A DNA stretch of 64,000 bases from NCBI RefSeq assembly GCF_014250685.1, contig NZ_JACFAJ010000011.1:62001-126000 (forward strand), given 5' to 3'. Within the stretch, counting starts at the first letter, position 1, and every line of letters begins with the position of its first letter. The DNA is from Cetobacterium sp. 2A (GTDB lineage: Bacteria > Fusobacteriota > Fusobacteriia > Fusobacteriales > Fusobacteriaceae). The translations under genes were made by a program, and so were the position numbers. The notes under the pieces are model-generated. The model was not told where the DNA came from. It made no database searches and worked only from the letters and a program-made list of their open reading frames with translations. Shown here one piece after another: positions 43,513-52,316 of this stretch.

Positions 43513-44835
43513 ATGGAAAATATGGAAGTTATTCAAGAAAAAAAAAATAATTATAAATCAATTGGTTGGCTTATAATCATTTTATCAGTAGTTTCAATTT
43601 TTTATTTTGAAATATATAAAGTATGGAAAGGAGAAAATAGCCTTACAACTCAATCAGCATTTTTATTAATGCTTATCTGTCTAATTGTAGGAGAAATCAT
43701 TTCTATAAAGACTAAAGCTTTTGTCCCTTCAATGTTTGTAAGTGCTATTTTATTTGTTTTAGGATTTTGGACATTTTTTCCTAAAAATATTCTACAATTG
43801 GGAGGAGTAGCGCCAAATCTTCCAACATTCTTAGTTATGTTAATGGTCGTTCATCTAGGAACAATGTTAAATATACAGGAACTAATAAATCAATGGAGAA
43901 CAGTACTAGTTACTTTAGGAGGTATGCTAGGGATACTAATTGCAATCTTAACTGTAGGATCTTTAATCTTAGGAGTAGATACAGCAGCAATCGCAGCACC
44001 ACCTTTAACTGGAGGATTTGTAGCGGCTCTTATGATGCAAGGAGCAGCAGGCGATAATCAACATTTATTTATACTAGCTATGGCTGTATATGTACTACAG
44101 GGATTCATAGGATATCCACTTACTAGTCTATGTTTAAAAAAAGAAGGAAAAGATTTAATAAAAAAATATAGAGAGGGAACTCTAAAATTAGATAATGATT
44201 CTACATCAAATTCAAAAAATAAAAATATTAAAAAATATAAATGGGATCTTTTTGAAAAAATCCCTACGAAATATCAAAGTGATTTTACAAATATTTTTAC
44301 AATGGTAGTTTTAGTTGTCTTATCAGGATACTTAGAAATTATTTCAGCAGGATATATTTCTAAATTTGTATGGGCTTTAATTTTAGGTGTATTTGCTGCA
44401 GCTCTAGGATTTATAGAACCACAAATATTGATAAAATCAAGAAGTATGGGATTTGTATATACTATAATAATGATGTTTGTATTTTCACAACTTAATAGTA
44501 TAACGCCAGAAACATTAGTTCTTTTATTAAAAGATTTTGCAATATTAATTGTTTTAGCAACTCTTGGTATTGCTATAGTATCAATACCTTTAGGAAGATT
44601 TTTAGGATGGAGTACGGCTATGTCTTTTGCAATTGGATTAGGTTCTTTAGCAGGTGGATTTCCAGCAAGTTATGTTTTAAGTGTTGAAGCAGCGAAAGTA
44701 GTTTCAGAAACAGAAGAGGAGTATAAAATAGTAGAAGAAAATATACTACCCAAAACTCTTGTTTCCGGATTTGTTAGTGCAACGTCAGGATCTGTTTTCA
44801 TTGCAGGAGCAGTATTGGCATTCTTCTTTAAATAG
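43513..44835 (+). CDS. Predicted membrane transporter, GltS-like appearance
   Basis: A 440-residue protein with about eleven membrane segments. Two glycine-rich re-entrant-like stretches occur, one at APPLTGGFVAALMMQGAAGD (near 155-175) and one at GLGSLAGGFPASYVLS (near 376-391). Such paired loops recall the GltS/ESS and 2-hydroxycarboxylate symporters, but I cannot assign a family with certainty. A hydrophilic Lys/Asn-rich loop separates the halves. GGAAAGG precedes the ATG. It starts a three-gene unit with an SDR and an ATC-hydrolase-like protein, directly after the sigma-54 activator. Confidence 0.7.
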   Translation: MENMEVIQEKKNNYKSIGWLIIILSVVSIFYFEIYKVWKGENSLTTQSAFLLMLICLIVGEIISIKTKAFVPSMFVSAILFVLGFWTFFPKNILQLGGVAPNLPTFLVMLMVVHLGTMLNIQELINQWRTVLVTLGGMLGILIAILTVGSLILGVDTAAIAAPPLTGGFVAALMMQGAAGDNQHLFILAMAVYVLQGFIGYPLTSLCLKKEGKDLIKKYREGTLKLDNDSTSNSKNKNIKKYKWDLFEKIPTKYQSDFTNIFTMVVLVVLSGYLEIISAGYISKFVWALILGVFAAALGFIEPQILIKSRSMGFVYTIIMMFVFSQLNSITPETLVLLLKDFAILIVLATLGIAIVSIPLGRFLGWSTAMSFAIGLGSLAGGFPASYVLSVEAAKVVSETEEEYKIVEENILPKTLVSGFVSATSGSVFIAGAVLAFFFK

Positions 44836-44849
44836 AAAGGGGTTATATT

Positions 44850-45635
44850 ATGGATTTAGGTTTAAAAAATAAAGTTGTTGTAATAACTGGTGGAAGTAGT
44901 GGAATTGGACTAGCTACTGTAAAAGAATTTTTAAAAGAAGGCTCTAAAGTAGCATTTTGTTCAATAGACGATAATATAAAAGAGGTTGAAGAGGAATTAA
45001 AAAACTTAGGAGAGGTAATGTCTCAAAGAGTAGATGTCTCAAAATCAGAAGAAGTATACAATTTTGCAGAAAATGTTTTTAAAAAATTTGGTTCTATTGA
45101 TTGCTGGGTAAATAATGCTGGAACTATAGGTTATAAAAAAACTGATGAATATAGTGATAAAGAAATTGACTTTGTTGTAGGAGCTTGTTTTAAATCAGTA
45201 ATTTTTGGGAGCCAAGCAGCATATCGTTATATGAAAAATAAAGGTGGCTCAATAATAAATGTTAGCTCTTTAGCAGCCAGATGTTCCTCGGCAGGAAGAA
45301 GTACACTTTATGGTCCCCTTAAATCAGCAATTAATAATTTAACAAATACTTTTGCTGGAGAATATTGTGCGGATAATATTAGAGTAACATGCATTATGCC
45401 GGGATTCACAATGACTCCTTTAACTAAAAATAAAATTTCAAAAGAAGAATTGGAAAAAAATTCAAATGCAACACTATTAAGAAGAATGGCTGAGCCAGAA
45501 GAAATAGCAAAACCTATATTATTTTTAGCAAGTGATGCAGCTAGTTATATGACAGCTACAACAATTGAAGTTTCTGGTGGAAGGAGCATGACTTTAAATC
45601 CAACTTTTGCATATGAAAAAAATAAATCAATATAA
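44850..45635 (+). CDS. Short-chain dehydrogenase/reductase
   Basis: A 261-residue SDR with the cofactor motif TGGSSGIG (13-20), NNAG (about 88-91), catalytic Ser in VSSLAA and the Y-x3-K pair in LYGPLKSA. The C-terminal PEEIAKPILFLASDAASYMT block is classical. The acidic residue after strand 2 (CSIDDN) suggests NAD(H). The substrate is unknown. It is placed 14 bases after the transporter and 15 before the ATC-hydrolase-like gene, so it probably acts in the same pathway. Confidence 0.88.
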   Translation: MDLGLKNKVVVITGGSSGIGLATVKEFLKEGSKVAFCSIDDNIKEVEEELKNLGEVMSQRVDVSKSEEVYNFAENVFKKFGSIDCWVNNAGTIGYKKTDEYSDKEIDFVVGACFKSVIFGSQAAYRYMKNKGGSIINVSSLAARCSSAGRSTLYGPLKSAINNLTNTFAGEYCADNIRVTCIMPGFTMTPLTKNKISKEELEKNSNATLLRRMAEPEEIAKPILFLASDAASYMTATTIEVSGGRSMTLNPTFAYEKNKSI

Positions 45636-45650
45636 AATAAGGAGGGAATT

Positions 45651-46160
45651 ATGTCAAAATTAGATAATAAACCAAACATATTAAACGATGAAAAATCAAA
45701 TATTCAAAGAGGTGCTATAGGTCATAGAGCAACTTGGATGGCTCTTACTTATTTAGAAGCTAAGAATGCAAAAAAAGAGAATGATGGTGAAGAATTTGCA
45801 AGAAAAGCAATAGCTAAAACTGGTTTTAAAGATGGAGAAACACTAAAAAAACTTTGTGGTGAAGGGGAAATTAATTGTAGCGAATTTGCAGATATATTTT
45901 TAACACCAATTTTAAGAAATACATTTGAGGTTGAATTTAAAAATAAAACTGAAGATAGATTAGATGTTGAATTTCATCATTGTCCTTTATTAAAAGCATG
46001 GCAAGACTTAGGAATAGATGATGATACATGTGCCAAATTATGTGATATTGCCATGGAAGGAGATAGAAATATAGCTAAAGGAATGGGACTAGAATTCCAT
46101 TTGGGAAATACTATAGCTGAAGGACATCCAACTTGTCAGATATCATTCTTCAAAAAATAA
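45651..46160 (+). CDS. L-2-amino-thiazoline-4-carboxylate hydrolase-like protein
   Basis: A 169-residue protein matching the ATC_hydrolase family: central FHHCPLLKAWQDLGIDDDTCAKLC and the IAMEGDRNIAKGMG block, with conserved His and Cys. The named activity opens the thiazoline ring of ATC on the way to L-cysteine, but the family is broad and few members are tested. GGAGGG precedes the ATG. It ends the unit that begins with the transporter at 43513, and a terminator follows. Confidence 0.82.
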   Translation: MSKLDNKPNILNDEKSNIQRGAIGHRATWMALTYLEAKNAKKENDGEEFARKAIAKTGFKDGETLKKLCGEGEINCSEFADIFLTPILRNTFEVEFKNKTEDRLDVEFHHCPLLKAWQDLGIDDDTCAKLCDIAMEGDRNIAKGMGLEFHLGNTIAEGHPTCQISFFKK

Positions 46161-46198
46161 TTATGTAGAAGAGGTCTTACTTGACTCTTGCAGGCTCA

Positions 46199-46235
46199 GG
46201 CTGTTGACAAATAAACTTTGTTGACAGCTCTTTTT
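46199..46235 (+). terminator. Rho-independent terminator
   Basis: A 12-bp stem with two G-U pairs (46199-46210 with 46216-46227), a TAAAC loop and a run of Ts, downstream of the ATC-hydrolase-like gene. Confidence 0.85.
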
Positions 46236-46348
46236 TTATTCTCAAATTTTATTCTATTTAATATATTAGATATTAGGAATCTTGATTTGATTAAAAAATA
46301 ATGTTACAATCGTAAAGTTAAATAACTATATAATTATATGGAGGAATC

Positions 46349-46789
46349 ATGAAAAAAATACTAGCTACAATATTATCTTTAACAACTTCAACACTTCTAT
46401 TTTCAAATACTACAACTCCAAAGAACTCTCTGGTGGATGAAACAGCAAAAAAAGCATATCTAATGACAAATGATATAAAAGGAGAGTATAGAACTATCCC
46501 ATTAAATGAGGTAAAGGAGATGCTTGATAAAAAAGAAGCCATACTTCTTGATGTAAGAAATCCAGAGGAACTTAAAAATGATGGTTACATCAATCCCTCT
46601 ATAAACATTCCTTTAGGAGAATTAGAAAATAGAATAGGAGAACTTGATAAGGAACAAACATATATAACTTTCTGTGCAGTAGGAGGAAGATCGGCTAAAG
46701 CTGCTGCAATACTTTCAAATAAAGGATTCAATAAAATTTATAATGCTAAAGAAGGAATAAAAGCTTGGCCTTATGAAAAACAAAAATAA
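46349..46789 (+). CDS. Exported rhodanese-like protein
   Basis: A 146-residue protein with a Sec signal peptide (1 to about 19, KKILATILSLTTSTLLFS) and one rhodanese domain. The active-site Cys lies in TFCAVGGRSAKAA, with the CDC25-like start (LLDVRNPEEL) also clear. In the periplasm it would transfer sulfane sulfur or act on thiosulfate or polysulfide. GGAGG precedes the ATG. It appears to be its own unit, with a TTGATT/TACAAT promoter just upstream (17-bp spacing). Confidence 0.9.
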   Translation: MKKILATILSLTTSTLLFSNTTTPKNSLVDETAKKAYLMTNDIKGEYRTIPLNEVKEMLDKKEAILLDVRNPEELKNDGYINPSINIPLGELENRIGELDKEQTYITFCAVGGRSAKAAAILSNKGFNKIYNAKEGIKAWPYEKQK

Positions 46790-46868
46790 AAGCTGTTGAA
46801 AACCATCATTAAGGAGAATATGGCAGACTCTTTGGTTTTTTATAAAATATAGGGGGTGAAAAGCATAG

Positions 46869-47678
46869 ATGTTCTCTATAGGGGAAACGGCAAAACTTAA
46901 TAAAATCTCTGTTCAAACACTTCATCATTATGATAAAGAAGGACTGTTAAAACCTATCCATATAAATCAAGATACTGGTTACAGATATTATTCGATAGAT
47001 CAATTCCTTCAAATTGATTTTATAAAAAGATTTAAAATGTTAGGATTTTCTCTTGCAGAAATAAAAATCATTTTAAAAACAGGAGATTCTTTAGAAAATA
47101 TCCAAGAAGCTGTAAAACTCCAAAAGGATATTATAAAAAAACAAATTATGAAATTGGAAAGTATTGAAAAAAATCTTGAATTTTTAGAAAAAAAAATAGA
47201 AGTAGGAATAGAAAGAAAAGATAAAAAAATTAGAATTGAAAAATTCTCTATACTTAAAATCATCTCTTCAAATTGTGAAATTGGAAACTCTCATGATTTA
47301 GAAACAAAAATTAGAAAAATGATTATTGAAGTAGAAAAAAAATATAATATCCTAGATACCATAATTATTTTAAAAGTTGATAAAAATAGATTTGAAACTG
47401 AAAATAAAACAATTTATACTGAAATTATAATCGCTCTAAACAGATATTTAGAACTATCTGAAAATTTAATTTCTATAGTAGGAAATGGAATATCCCTATG
47501 TTTAGAAAGTGCAGCGTTTGAAAACAATATTTTTTTTAATCAATTAATTAAATTTGGACAAGAAAAAAATCTTCTAACAGAAGATTTTTTATATGAAGTA
47601 TATTATATAGCAAAATTAGATAATAAGAATAAAGAATATTCATTACTCGATATAATTATTCCATTAAAAAATTTATAA
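46869..47678 (+). CDS. MerR family regulator with C-terminal effector domain
   Basis: A 269-residue regulator: winged helix-turn-helix at 1-70 (SIGETAKLNKISVQTLHHYDKEGLL), a long Lys-rich coiled coil (about 75-120), then a ligand-binding domain of about 145 residues that resembles the BmrR/GyrI type. This layout is typical of drug-sensing MerR proteins. Its target is not adjacent, but a MerR-type promoter drives the MATE gene at 33160. The MATE link is speculative. Its 3' end overlaps the convergent PAP2 gene by 6 bases. Confidence 0.85.
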   Translation: MFSIGETAKLNKISVQTLHHYDKEGLLKPIHINQDTGYRYYSIDQFLQIDFIKRFKMLGFSLAEIKIILKTGDSLENIQEAVKLQKDIIKKQIMKLESIEKNLEFLEKKIEVGIERKDKKIRIEKFSILKIISSNCEIGNSHDLETKIRKMIIEVEKKYNILDTIIILKVDKNRFETENKTIYTEIIIALNRYLELSENLISIVGNGISLCLESAAFENNIFFNQLIKFGQEKNLLTEDFLYEVYYIAKLDNKNKEYSLLDIIIPLKNL

Positions 47679-48434
47679 ATTATTGCTCTTACTCCTATCC
47701 AAAGTAAGTTGTGTATTCTTAGCAATAAAATAAGCTAGTATTGTGCTAGCTAATACATCGCTAAGCCAATGATAGGATAGATATATTCTAGAAAAACCAA
47801 CTAGAATACCTAATAATATCCACAAGAACTTCATTATTTTTTCATCGCTCTCTAAATAAAGGAAAAAATAAGCAGAAAATGCTGTCAGTGTATGCCCAGA
47901 CGGAAAAGAAAGATACCCTCCTTTGTAGGGTATTTCTTTTTCTATAATATCTTCAACAAAATAAAATCCTAAACTATTCCACTCCTCGTAAGGACGACTT
48001 CTTGCAAAAATCACTTTTAATATAGAAACTAAAATTCCTGCAATTGTTATTGCCAAAATTACCCCAAAACTCAAATCTTTTATTCTATTATTTTTCTTTA
48101 TAATACCATAAATTAAGAAAGGTGTGACTCCAAATGCAACATAGTCTGTTTCACCAAAAAGAGTTATAAATTTAAAAAAATCATTGAAATATGGAGATAA
48201 TTTTGGAAAGAAAGAAACTATTCCATGTGGATATTTATTGGAAAAAATATATGCTGTTCCTTTGTCTAAAATAAAGATTACTACTAAAATTAAAAAAGAG
48301 TATTTAAATATTTTTATTATACTCTTTTTTTCAAGAGTTAGAGAAAACTTAAATAAATCTCTTCTTTTAATGAAAAGATATATAATAGTAGTCACCAAAG
48401 TAATTATTCCTATAACTTTAGGTATCTTTTCCAT
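47673..48434 (-). CDS. PAP2 family lipid phosphatase
   Basis: A 253-residue membrane phosphatase with six segments and the three PAP2 motifs: KVIFARSRPYEEW (motif 1), SFPSGHTLTAF (motif 2) and SRIYLSYHWLSDVL (motif 3). It may dephosphorylate undecaprenyl pyrophosphate or phosphatidic or phosphatidylglycerol phosphate. GGGAG precedes the ATG. It is a single-gene unit, divergent from modA. Confidence 0.9.
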   Translation of the reverse strand: MEKIPKVIGIITLVTTIIYLFIKRRDLFKFSLTLEKKSIIKIFKYSFLILVVIFILDKGTAYIFSNKYPHGIVSFFPKLSPYFNDFFKFITLFGETDYVAFGVTPFLIYGIIKKNNRIKDLSFGVILAITIAGILVSILKVIFARSRPYEEWNSLGFYFVEDIIEKEIPYKGGYLSFPSGHTLTAFSAYFFLYLESDEKIMKFLWILLGILVGFSRIYLSYHWLSDVLASTILAYFIAKNTQLTLDRSKSNNL

Positions 48435-48584
48435 TTTTTTCTCCCTTTAAACAAAGTTTATATTCTTCTATTTTATACATGAATGTATATTATCCTTTTA
48501 AATTAATAGTTTTATATTAAGTCATTAATATTCGACAGAAGAATTATACTATGATAAAATTTAAAAAAACAACTGGAGGTCAAT

Positions 48585-49319
48585 ATGAATAAAATAGTTT
48601 TAATTTTTTTATTTTTTATCTCTACTTTAAGTCATTCAAAATCTCAAAATCAAATTATTATCAGTTCAGCTATAAGTTTAAAAGAAGTTGTAGATGAATT
48701 AGTAATTGAGTATAAAAGAGAAAATCCAAATGACAATATAGAATTTCTTACAAATTTTGGAGCTTCAGGATCTTTGAGAATGCAAATAGAAAATGGTGCT
48801 CCTGTAGATATAGTTATGTTTGCTGATACAAAAAATGTAAACAAATTAAAAGAGCAGGATATTATTGCATCTGATGACATTATTCAAGTAATTTATAACT
48901 CTATAACTCTTATTGGATATAAACCTTTAAATAATATTGGAGAGTTGAACGGTAAATTAATTGCTTTAGGACAGCCTGAACTAGTTCCGTTAGGAGATTA
49001 CTCTAAAGAATATTTAGAAAATGTTGGATTATTTGAAGATATAAAAACAAATATAATTTTTACAAAAGATGCGAAAGCAGTTTTCAATTATGTAGAACAA
49101 GGGGAAGTAGATTACGGAATAATATATGGAAACGAAATTAAAAATTTAAAAAATAGTAAAATAATTCTTGAATTAGATAATGACAAATACACCAAACCTA
49201 AATATAGTTTTGCAATATTAAAAGAAAATAAAAATTTAACTAATGAAAAGTTTTTTAAGTTTTTACAAAGTAACCAAGCTAAAATAATTTATACAAAAAA
49301 TGGTTTTAAAATTCTATGA
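48585..49319 (+). CDS. modA: Molybdate/tungstate-binding protein ModA
   Basis: A 244-residue periplasmic binding protein with a Sec signal peptide (1 to about 18, no lipobox). It has the ModA blocks SSAISLKEVVDEL (oxyanion site at the start), NFGASGSLRMQIENGAPVDIVMFAD and GEVDYGIIYGNE. GGAGG precedes the ATG. It binds molybdate or tungstate for pterin enzymes; the aldehyde oxidoreductase at 26205 would be one user. The stop codon overlaps the modB start (ATGA). Confidence 0.93.
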   Translation: MNKIVLIFLFFISTLSHSKSQNQIIISSAISLKEVVDELVIEYKRENPNDNIEFLTNFGASGSLRMQIENGAPVDIVMFADTKNVNKLKEQDIIASDDIIQVIYNSITLIGYKPLNNIGELNGKLIALGQPELVPLGDYSKEYLENVGLFEDIKTNIIFTKDAKAVFNYVEQGEVDYGIIYGNEIKNLKNSKIILELDNDKYTKPKYSFAILKENKNLTNEKFFKFLQSNQAKIIYTKNGFKIL

Positions 49320-49969
49320 TAATTTCAGCATTACTTATAACTCTAAAAATCTCTATAATTTCAGTTTTTATTAGTGCAGTTATAACTATTTTACTAGCTT
49401 GGAAAATAAATAAAGTCGATAAAAAAAGAAAAAAAATAATAGAATGGATTGTAACTCTTCCCATATTTTTTTCTCCTTCAGCTATAGGATATGTTCTTCT
49501 TCTTATTCTTGGGAAAAAAGGAATTATTGGAGGATATCTTTATAACTATTTCGATATAAAAATAATATTTACTTGGTGGGCTGGTGTTATTGCAACTTCC
49601 GTAGTAATTTTTCCAATACTATATCAAAATATAAAAAGTGGACTTCTCGGGATTGAAAGTAGTTATATTGAAGCAGCTAAAGAAATGGGAGCCTCGAAAT
49701 GGCAAACCTTAATTCATATCCAATTACCTATGATTAAAAAAAATATTTTTACAGGACTCCTTTTAGCTTTCGGTAGAGCTGTTGGAGAATTTGGTGCCAC
49801 GTTGATGATTGCAGGAAATATTCCTGGAAGAACTCAAACTATTCCAATGGCTATCTATTCTGCTGTAGAATTAGGGGATTATAAAAGTGCAAATATAATT
49901 TTACTAATTATAAGTGTTATAAGTTTTATAATTTTGATTTTTTATAATTATAATTTAAAAAAAGATTAA
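49316..49969 (+). CDS. modB: Molybdate ABC transporter permease ModB
   Basis: A 217-residue permease with five or six segments. It shows the ModB blocks PIFFSPSAIGYVLLLILGKKG, the EAA loop EAAKEMGASKWQTLIHIQLP and AFGRAVGEFGATLMIAGNIPGRTQT. Translation is coupled to modA through ATGA. No modC ATPase gene follows; the next gene is an ABC-F protein that is not a transporter component. The ATPase must be encoded elsewhere or borrowed. Confidence 0.93.
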   Translation: MIISALLITLKISIISVFISAVITILLAWKINKVDKKRKKIIEWIVTLPIFFSPSAIGYVLLLILGKKGIIGGYLYNYFDIKIIFTWWAGVIATSVVIFPILYQNIKSGLLGIESSYIEAAKEMGASKWQTLIHIQLPMIKKNIFTGLLLAFGRAVGEFGATLMIAGNIPGRTQTIPMAIYSAVELGDYKSANIILLIISVISFIILIFYNYNLKKD

Positions 49970-50091
49970 AATAAAAATAGTTAGCAATTAAGAAATTTAT
50001 CTCCCTTTTTATCATAATTCATGTTACAATAGTAACTATGCTTAGTATATAAAATTAAATAATTTAGATTATGAAAATTAGGAGAAAAAAT

Positions 50092-51693
50092 ATGGATATT
50101 ATTGAATTTAAAAATGTTTCAAAGGCTTTTTTTACACAAAATTTATATAAAAATGTAAATCTAAATATAAATTCAAACGATAAAATTGCTTTAATCGGAA
50201 ATAATGGTGTAGGTAAATCAACGTTCATAAAATTAATAATGGATGAACAACTTCCTGATTCAGGAAGAGTAATAATAAATGAAGATGCAACTATTTCATG
50301 TTTTGATCAATTTGGAAGAATTGATTTGAATGAAAATGTAGAAAATCTACTTAATCTTCCTTTTGAAAGAGTAATTTCAATACAAAAAGATATGGAATTA
50401 GTAGCAAGTCAATTTACAGATAATACTGAAGAAAATGAGATTTTACTAAAAAGATACTCTGATTTATCAGATGAGTTTGAAAGTTTAGGTGGATACTCTT
50501 ATATCCATACTCAGTCAGAATTTATTGAGGTATTTAATCTATCTGATAAATTAAATAAAAAATTTAAAGAGTTAAGCGGTGGAGAAAAACAATATATTAG
50601 ACTTGCTATTATTTTATTTAGTCAATCTGACTTAATAATTCTAGATGAACCACTTTCTTTTTTTGATAAAAAGAAGACAATGTGGCTTTCAAATTATATC
50701 TCAGAAAGTGATAAAGCGTTTATTGTAATCTCACATAATGTAGACTTTATCAAATCTTTTTCTAACAAAATATTAGACATCGATAACTACACAGTTACTG
50801 CTTACGATTGTAACTATAATAATTTCTTAAAAGAGAAAAAGATTAAATTAGCAGAAGAAAAAAGATTAAATCAAGCAACTAATACAACAGTTGAAAAGAC
50901 ATCAAAAGCTGTTGATAAAAAGTACATTTTAATTGAAAGATGTGAAAATAAGCATGCGCAAGCCGTTATTCTTAGAAGGATGCAAAGAGAACTTTATAGG
51001 CTTGATAAAGAGAAGATTGAATTTTCTCCAGAATATAAATATGAGTATGCTCCAGCTCCTAAAGAGATGTTCATATCAACAAAAGAAATTGATTCTGAAA
51101 TTATAACTTTATCAGATATCTCTAAAGAATATCCAGACAAAGTTTTATATAAAAATGTTAATCTTAATATTTTAAAAGATAGTAAAGTTTGTATTGTTGG
51201 AGAAAATGGTTCTGGAAAATCAACTTTATTAAAAATATTAACAGGACAAGAAAGTGTTACAACTGGAGATGTTTTCATAAATAAAAAAGCAAAAATTTCT
51301 TTCATTGAGCAAGAAACTGTATTTGAAAATGAAAAAATTTCTATTATAGATTATTTAAAAGGTAAGACAGGATTATCTGACGATTTTGTGGAAGCTGCAA
51401 TAGACACACTATATAACAATGAACCTGAATTTAGAGATAAAAGAATATTTATGTTATCTGGTGGAGAAAAGAAGAGACTAGAAATATTTGCAAATATTTT
51501 ATCAGAAACTGATTTACTAATAATAGATGAGCCATCAACTTATATGGATGACTACTCTAGAACAACAATCGCCAATATGCTTATGGAATATGAAGGTGCA
51601 GTTATTTTAGTTACTCATGATAAAGTTTTATTGAAAAAAATAAACTTTGAAACTTATGATATTAGAGATAAAAAAATTAGACCAAAAGAATAA
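50092..51693 (+). CDS. ABC-F family ATPase
   Basis: A 533-residue soluble protein with two ABC domains and no membrane segment. Walker A sites are GNNGVGKST and GENGSGKST. Signatures are LSGGEKQYIRL and LSGGEKKRLEI, each followed by Walker B (ILDEP, IIDEP). The linker between domains is short and charged. ABC-F proteins act on the ribosome, in translation or in protection from antibiotics. The ATG at 50092 follows AGGAGA; an ATG 21 bases upstream lies before that site. It is not the missing ModC, since it lacks a transporter-type single ABC layout. Confidence 0.88.
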   Translation: MDIIEFKNVSKAFFTQNLYKNVNLNINSNDKIALIGNNGVGKSTFIKLIMDEQLPDSGRVIINEDATISCFDQFGRIDLNENVENLLNLPFERVISIQKDMELVASQFTDNTEENEILLKRYSDLSDEFESLGGYSYIHTQSEFIEVFNLSDKLNKKFKELSGGEKQYIRLAIILFSQSDLIILDEPLSFFDKKKTMWLSNYISESDKAFIVISHNVDFIKSFSNKILDIDNYTVTAYDCNYNNFLKEKKIKLAEEKRLNQATNTTVEKTSKAVDKKYILIERCENKHAQAVILRRMQRELYRLDKEKIEFSPEYKYEYAPAPKEMFISTKEIDSEIITLSDISKEYPDKVLYKNVNLNILKDSKVCIVGENGSGKSTLLKILTGQESVTTGDVFINKKAKISFIEQETVFENEKISIIDYLKGKTGLSDDFVEAAIDTLYNNEPEFRDKRIFMLSGGEKKRLEIFANILSETDLLIIDEPSTYMDDYSRTTIANMLMEYEGAVILVTHDKVLLKKINFETYDIRDKKIRPKE

Positions 51694-51701
51694 ATAACTA
51701 A

Positions 51702-51733
51702 AAAATGGATACTCTTCGAGTATCCATTTTTTA
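51702..51733. terminator. Bidirectional rho-independent terminator
   Basis: A 13-bp stem (51702-51714 with 51718-51730) with a 3-nt loop and a T-run, after the ABC-F gene. Confidence 0.9.
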
Positions 51734-51767
51734 ATTATTTACCCTCTCTCTCCTTTTAAAATTGAAA

Positions 51768-52139
51768 TTAAAGAGTCTGTTTACAAGAATTCACTGTAAC
51801 TTCTAATACTCTTGTAAGAAAAGAAGATTTTTCCTTCATCATATCAAAATATTCTCCTTCTCTTAAGAATTTAGCTGTTCCTTCTAAAAGAAATCCAGTT
51901 CCCATATATCTGTATCCCATAACCTCATGGCTTCCTACAGTAAGTTTTACTATATTATTTTCAAGTATATTTTTTTCAGTTTTTATCATCGCAGCGGCTG
52001 GAATAAGTATTTTATTACCCTCTACAACAGTTAAGTAACTATTCCAAGTATTTGAAACATGGGCTCCATCTGTTCCACAAGTTACAATTGAAACTACTCC
52101 CTCATGCTTTATTACCTCTAAGAATTTCTCATTAAACAT
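51768..52139 (-). CDS. Pyridoxamine 5'-phosphate oxidase-like flavoprotein
   Basis: A 123-residue split-barrel protein (PNPOx-like). The N-terminal strand set GVVSIVTCGTDGAHVSNTWNS and the central ILIPAAAMIKTEKNI are typical of small FMN-binding members found in anaerobes. The substrate is unknown. AGGAGG precedes the ATG, and a good promoter lies at 52191-52219. It is divergent from an Rrf2-type regulator that may control it. Confidence 0.82.
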   Translation of the reverse strand: MFNEKFLEVIKHEGVVSIVTCGTDGAHVSNTWNSYLTVVEGNKILIPAAAMIKTEKNILENNIVKLTVGSHEVMGYRYMGTGFLLEGTAKFLREGEYFDMMKEKSSFLTRVLEVTVNSCKQTL

Positions 52140-52190
52140 AACTCCTCCTTAAAACCACTTTCTAATTGACGACACATATTGTCTGTAATA

Positions 52191-52219
52191 ATGCTATCAG
52201 ATTTAGATATGTTTGTCAA
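52191..52219 (-). promoter_or_regulatory. Promoter of the PNPOx-like gene
   Basis: On the minus strand: TTGACA (52214-52219), a 17-bp spacer, TAGCAT (52191-52196). Confidence 0.65.
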
Positions 52220-52253
52220 CAAAAATAAAATATATTTAAATTAAATTTAATCA

Positions 52254-52282
52254 TTGAATTTAAATATTGAAAATGATAAAAT
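52254..52282 (+). promoter_or_regulatory. Promoter of the Rrf2 regulator gene
   Basis: TTGAAT (52254-52259), a 17-bp spacer, TAAAAT (52277-52282), 34 bases before the ATG. Confidence 0.55.
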
Positions 52283-52316
52283 TATTTATAATTAACGATA
52301 AAAGGAGTTGGCAATT

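Noticed and set aside
46820-46852. A ten-codon reading frame with AAGGAG in front, just upstream of the MerR gene at 46869, as a leader peptide.
   Set aside because: The spacing from AAGGAG to the ATG is only three bases, there is no attenuator hairpin after it, and the peptide has no telling codon run.
50021-50036. The shared string TGTTACAAT before the ABC-F gene, the rhodanese gene (about 46303) and, inverted, the MATE gene, as a common drug-response operator.
   Set aside because: It is an extended -10 element (TG-N-TACAAT) in the first two cases; the MATE copy is on the other strand and belongs to the MerR dyad.
49970-50091. A decayed modC gene after modB.
   Set aside because: The gap is only about 120 bases and holds no ATPase motif in any frame; modC is absent here rather than broken.
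50092-51693. ABC-F gene as the ATPase of the ModAB transporter.
   Set aside because: It has two ABC domains with an ABC-F linker and its own promoter region, not the single-domain layout of ModC.
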